Assembly (NCBI GenBank): GCA_946894095.1
Contig: OX335655.1
Span: 15,376,001-15,440,000 of the forward strand
From: Incurvaria masculella
Taxonomy: Eukaryota > Arthropoda > Insecta > Lepidoptera > Incurvariidae
Direction: 5' to 3'
Length of the DNA: 64,000 nucleotides
The notes beneath the pieces were generated by a model that worked only from the letters and a program-made list of their open reading frames with translations, was not told the origin of the DNA and searched no databases. The translations under genes were made by a program, and so were the position numbers. This document shows positions 61,531-64,000 of the stretch, one piece after another (position 1 is the first letter of the stretch; each line of letters begins with the position of its first letter).

Positions 61531-62640
61531 TTTACACGCTACGTCTTGCTCGCAATCCGGGTTTGCGCAGGCAAACGGTGCGTGTAAACTTGCGCAAATT
61601 AAAAAGTGGCCGGTGCAATTTCAGTCGATGCCTAAATAGGTGCTTATAAGACAAATCGCCGCGCAGGTAGATTGTAGGCTCACGCTCAAGGTAGAGTTTA
61701 GACGCTTGCGCAGTGTTTCGCTGAGTCTCGCTACATCCGTAGCAAGACTGCACCAAAACGTTGCAAGTTTTGAACAAAATTAGCGATATTCGTCACGGCA
61801 TAAAACGTCAAGCTTTCTACCAGAGGGAACCAAAAATGTTTGATAGACCTGACTAAGCCCACGATAAAGTGGCGCAATTAGTTGCTAGATTTTTGTATAC
61901 TATATTACTGTCGACTTGTGGCGATGACCTGCGCTCATTATAATTTTCATCCTGAGCGATAGTCACTCAAAACAAGTATAACCCAGATAGATAGCCATCG
62001 ATAGTGTGCTGACAAAGCGCCCAACGTGTGATACCTATAGCCTTGTGCAAGCGAGAGTCGTTCTGGTTCCGCAACTATCGGACGAACAGGAGCCGACTTG
62101 TCGCAACTGGTCCGCCACGCGCCAGACAAGCCGGCGGCGGCGCGGCGGCGGAGCGGAGGCGTCTCGTCGCTCATTCACCATCTCACCGTCACAGAATGTA
62201 TCTGTCGGCCGCGGCACGGACTCAGAGACGCTGACGCATTGGCGTTTTGCGGCAATTCTGATGAATCCAATCAGTAAGGTGACTAATGTCACCAGTGTCG
62301 CTAATGTCACAAGAGTTCATACCGTTTGTTGGCTTTATGTAATCTTACGAAAATCAATTATCGATAAGGTAGGCTATGCCAATACGTGTAGACCTCACGA
62401 TATGTCCACACGAACTTTCCTATATTTCCAAATTAAGTTAGGGCAAACATGCAAACGTTTCGTCCACGTATCGAAAGTTCCTTACAAAGCGTGCATGAAG
62501 ACAACAAAAAAACACACAACCGTAACGCCGTGGATGTGGCGCGCTGGCTTCCACAAGGGAGACACTATGCCATCGACGACGGTCGTACGACTTCCCGAGA
62601 CTTCCGAACGGAAAGAGGGGACGAACACAGGTAGTTAATA
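61531..62640. other. Unassigned; holds the longest open frame (210 codons)
   Basis: The plus-strand frame 62006-62638 is the longest in the window. Residues 45-60 are Arg/Gly-rich (from GGCGGCGGCGCGGCGGCGGA), and the rest (e.g. SKVTNVTSVANVTRVHTV) has no domain, signal peptide or membrane segment I recognise. The opposite strand is also open for 91 codons over the same GC-rich part. I do not call it a gene, but it deserves a transcript check. GACTAATGTCACCAGTGTCG, CTAATGTCAC is a short local direct repeat (62281-62311). Confidence 0.3.
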
Positions 62641-64000
62641 AATCACAGCTGCAAAGCGATACCGTCTGTCAGAATAGTCGGAACGGACAGTTTGATAAAC
62701 CGTGAAATTGAATGGACATGACAAAACCAGAGCGGATTAATGCTCGACGGCTTGGAGCGGATTTGGGAATTCTGGGGGTATTTCACAAGGTTTACGGTTG
62801 TTGGCGTTATTGTTGCAGCGGCGAATTGATTGGTTTCTTTTTAATTCCAATTATTGTGATTGAAAACAGTAATGGAGTCGGTTCGATGTCCATTGTCTTT
62901 AACTCGTTGCCCCGTAAATCACTATGCTTTGTAGGTGACTCGTTTTTAGGTATAGTTTACTAATTTCTCAAAGTCATCGTTCTCTAGTGATGGATCTTTA
63001 AATGTGGGCGTACGGCACTGGAGGGTATTGTTTCGATTATATACAGGTGTTTTCCCCAGTCGAAGGGAAGTTTTTTGTATGTTGAAAGTTTATTTTCAAA
63101 TAAAATCAAACAACGTTGAACACCCAACAAACCTGATCGAATATTATCACAACGTTGATTAAATTGTTTTCTTCTTATAGATGTATTTCTCTTGAGAAGG
63201 CGTAAGCATAGATAAAAGAGAAAATTCGTATTTCAATACTGACTCATTAATCAGGTGACAGTGAATGAAACTGGCGCTAGATTCAACCGAGCCGATTGGA
63301 ACTCTTCCTCGGCTGCAAAATCGCACGGTAATTAAAGCGGCGGCGGTGCTTTCACGGTGCACGTAATAATAGAAATAGATTAGAATAGAATTATAATGGC
63401 GGTAGGTGGAGGCGTGGGAACTCTCCCAGCGGCTCGCGTGCTCTCGGACCGGAAGGCACTCGTCTTAATCACCGATTAATACCCGAGATTAAGAACTCTT
63501 ACCTATTTAATTCAACTTCTTTAAATAAGTCATTATTCCGACCGCGAAAGTCTGGAATGTCGTGATTAAAATCTGGGTAAATTATAGGCGCCGCTTTCGC
63601 TCTAGGTGGAAATGGGGTGCTGCGTTACGAAGCGTGTACAACATTTAAAAATACCCAGAGTTTCTCACTTCACGTTGAAAATATGCTAATATTGCGCCAT
63701 TAGCCCAGTATTCACTGGTGCTTAACGAAAATAGTTCTAACCCAAATGTGTAATGCTCCGCCTGGAAGAAAAGGGCCTACTTTACTTCCGTGGGATCATG
63801 AGTGTTCTTCAGCGCGATGAAAAACGTACAGGTAGAAACCAGTTAAATACGAGTGATTAGGAGACATAATAAATCAATTATCACCACGCAGAGGCGGGTT
63901 CGATTGTTGAAGTCGGACAGGTTGGACGGGGCGCCGTGGGCTCGTGCCGCTTCCACCTAGTTAGTGGTTCCGGATGCGGCCGGGACGTGTCGAGCGAGCG
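62641..64000. other. Repeat-poor, unassigned; GC-richer island at 63.27-63.49 kb
   Basis: 63270-63490 has CACGGTAATTAAAGCGGCGG, TATAATGGCGGTAGGTGGAG, CGTCTTAATCACCGATTAAT (TAATC..GATTA pair, bicoid/Otx-type cores). No known repeats in this 1.3 kb. Frames up to 83 codons without domains. Candidate conserved non-coding sequence. Confidence 0.35.

Noticed and set aside
62006..62638. 210-codon open frame, the longest in the window
   Set aside because: No domain, signal or membrane segment; the N-terminal part is Arg/Gly low complexity from a CGG-rich stretch, the complementary strand is open there too, and no splice or promoter context was found. Kept only as an item for a transcript check.

Overview
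This is a eukaryotic window, almost certainly from a lepidopteran (moth or butterfly) nuclear genome. The background is AT-rich. The commonest interspersed repeat is the lepidopteran (GTCY)n-carrying miniature element (copies begin TTTTTAGGGTTCCGTACCC and end near CTTGGCCGGTTTTT). There are also many copies of a tRNA-headed SINE and several 3' pieces of non-LTR retrotransposons. No intact protein-coding gene of more than about 210 codons is visible, there are no operons or ribosome binding sites, and no intact rRNA or tRNA gene. The stretch reads as intergenic or deep intronic DNA.

Repeat labels used here are local: A = (GTCY)n element; B = SINE; C, I, T, U = inverted-repeat (MITE-like) families with TTAA-type ends; D, E, F, G, H, L, N, O, Q, R, S, V = other MITE-like families; J = satellite-like array; K = long terminal inverted repeats; P = an old dispersed repeat that hosts other insertions.

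Layout. 1-2.5 kb: H and P fragments and a diverged tandem duplication. 2.5-10.5 kb: a 7.8-kb block bounded by roughly 0.75-kb inverted repeats (K) sits inside a SINE and splits it; its core is a roughly 5-kb array of about 640-bp monomers (J), each carrying the terminus of element A, and one monomer is interrupted by a 5S-rRNA-headed SINE. 10.5-16.5 kb: P, C, M/N, A, H, G, I, O, R and S elements. 18-27.2 kb: a densely nested zone (P carrying A; SINE carrying C; U carrying C carrying N; D carrying C at TTAA; P carrying A carrying SINE, plus E). 28-36.6 kb: three copies of Q, SINEs, LINE 3' pieces, H and G. 37-43.9 kb: I carrying a SINE with a perfect 8-bp target duplication, A, D/E back to back, V, a perfect 51-bp-arm palindrome, H carrying a SINE, a decayed reverse transcriptase, and T. 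47-57.2 kb: G, LINE ends, SINEs, A, D, and a head-to-tail stack of U-F-G-D. 57.2-64 kb is repeat-poor and richer in CpG.

Possible host signals are few: a CpG-rich stretch at 57.2-57.56 kb with a reverse CCAAT box, a GC box and an ATGG|GTGAGT start/splice-donor junction (possible promoter plus first exon), a weaker exon candidate near 21.7 kb, and several GC-rich islands free of recognised repeats that could be enhancers or exons. These are inferences from composition and motifs; RNA-seq and cross-species alignment would decide them.
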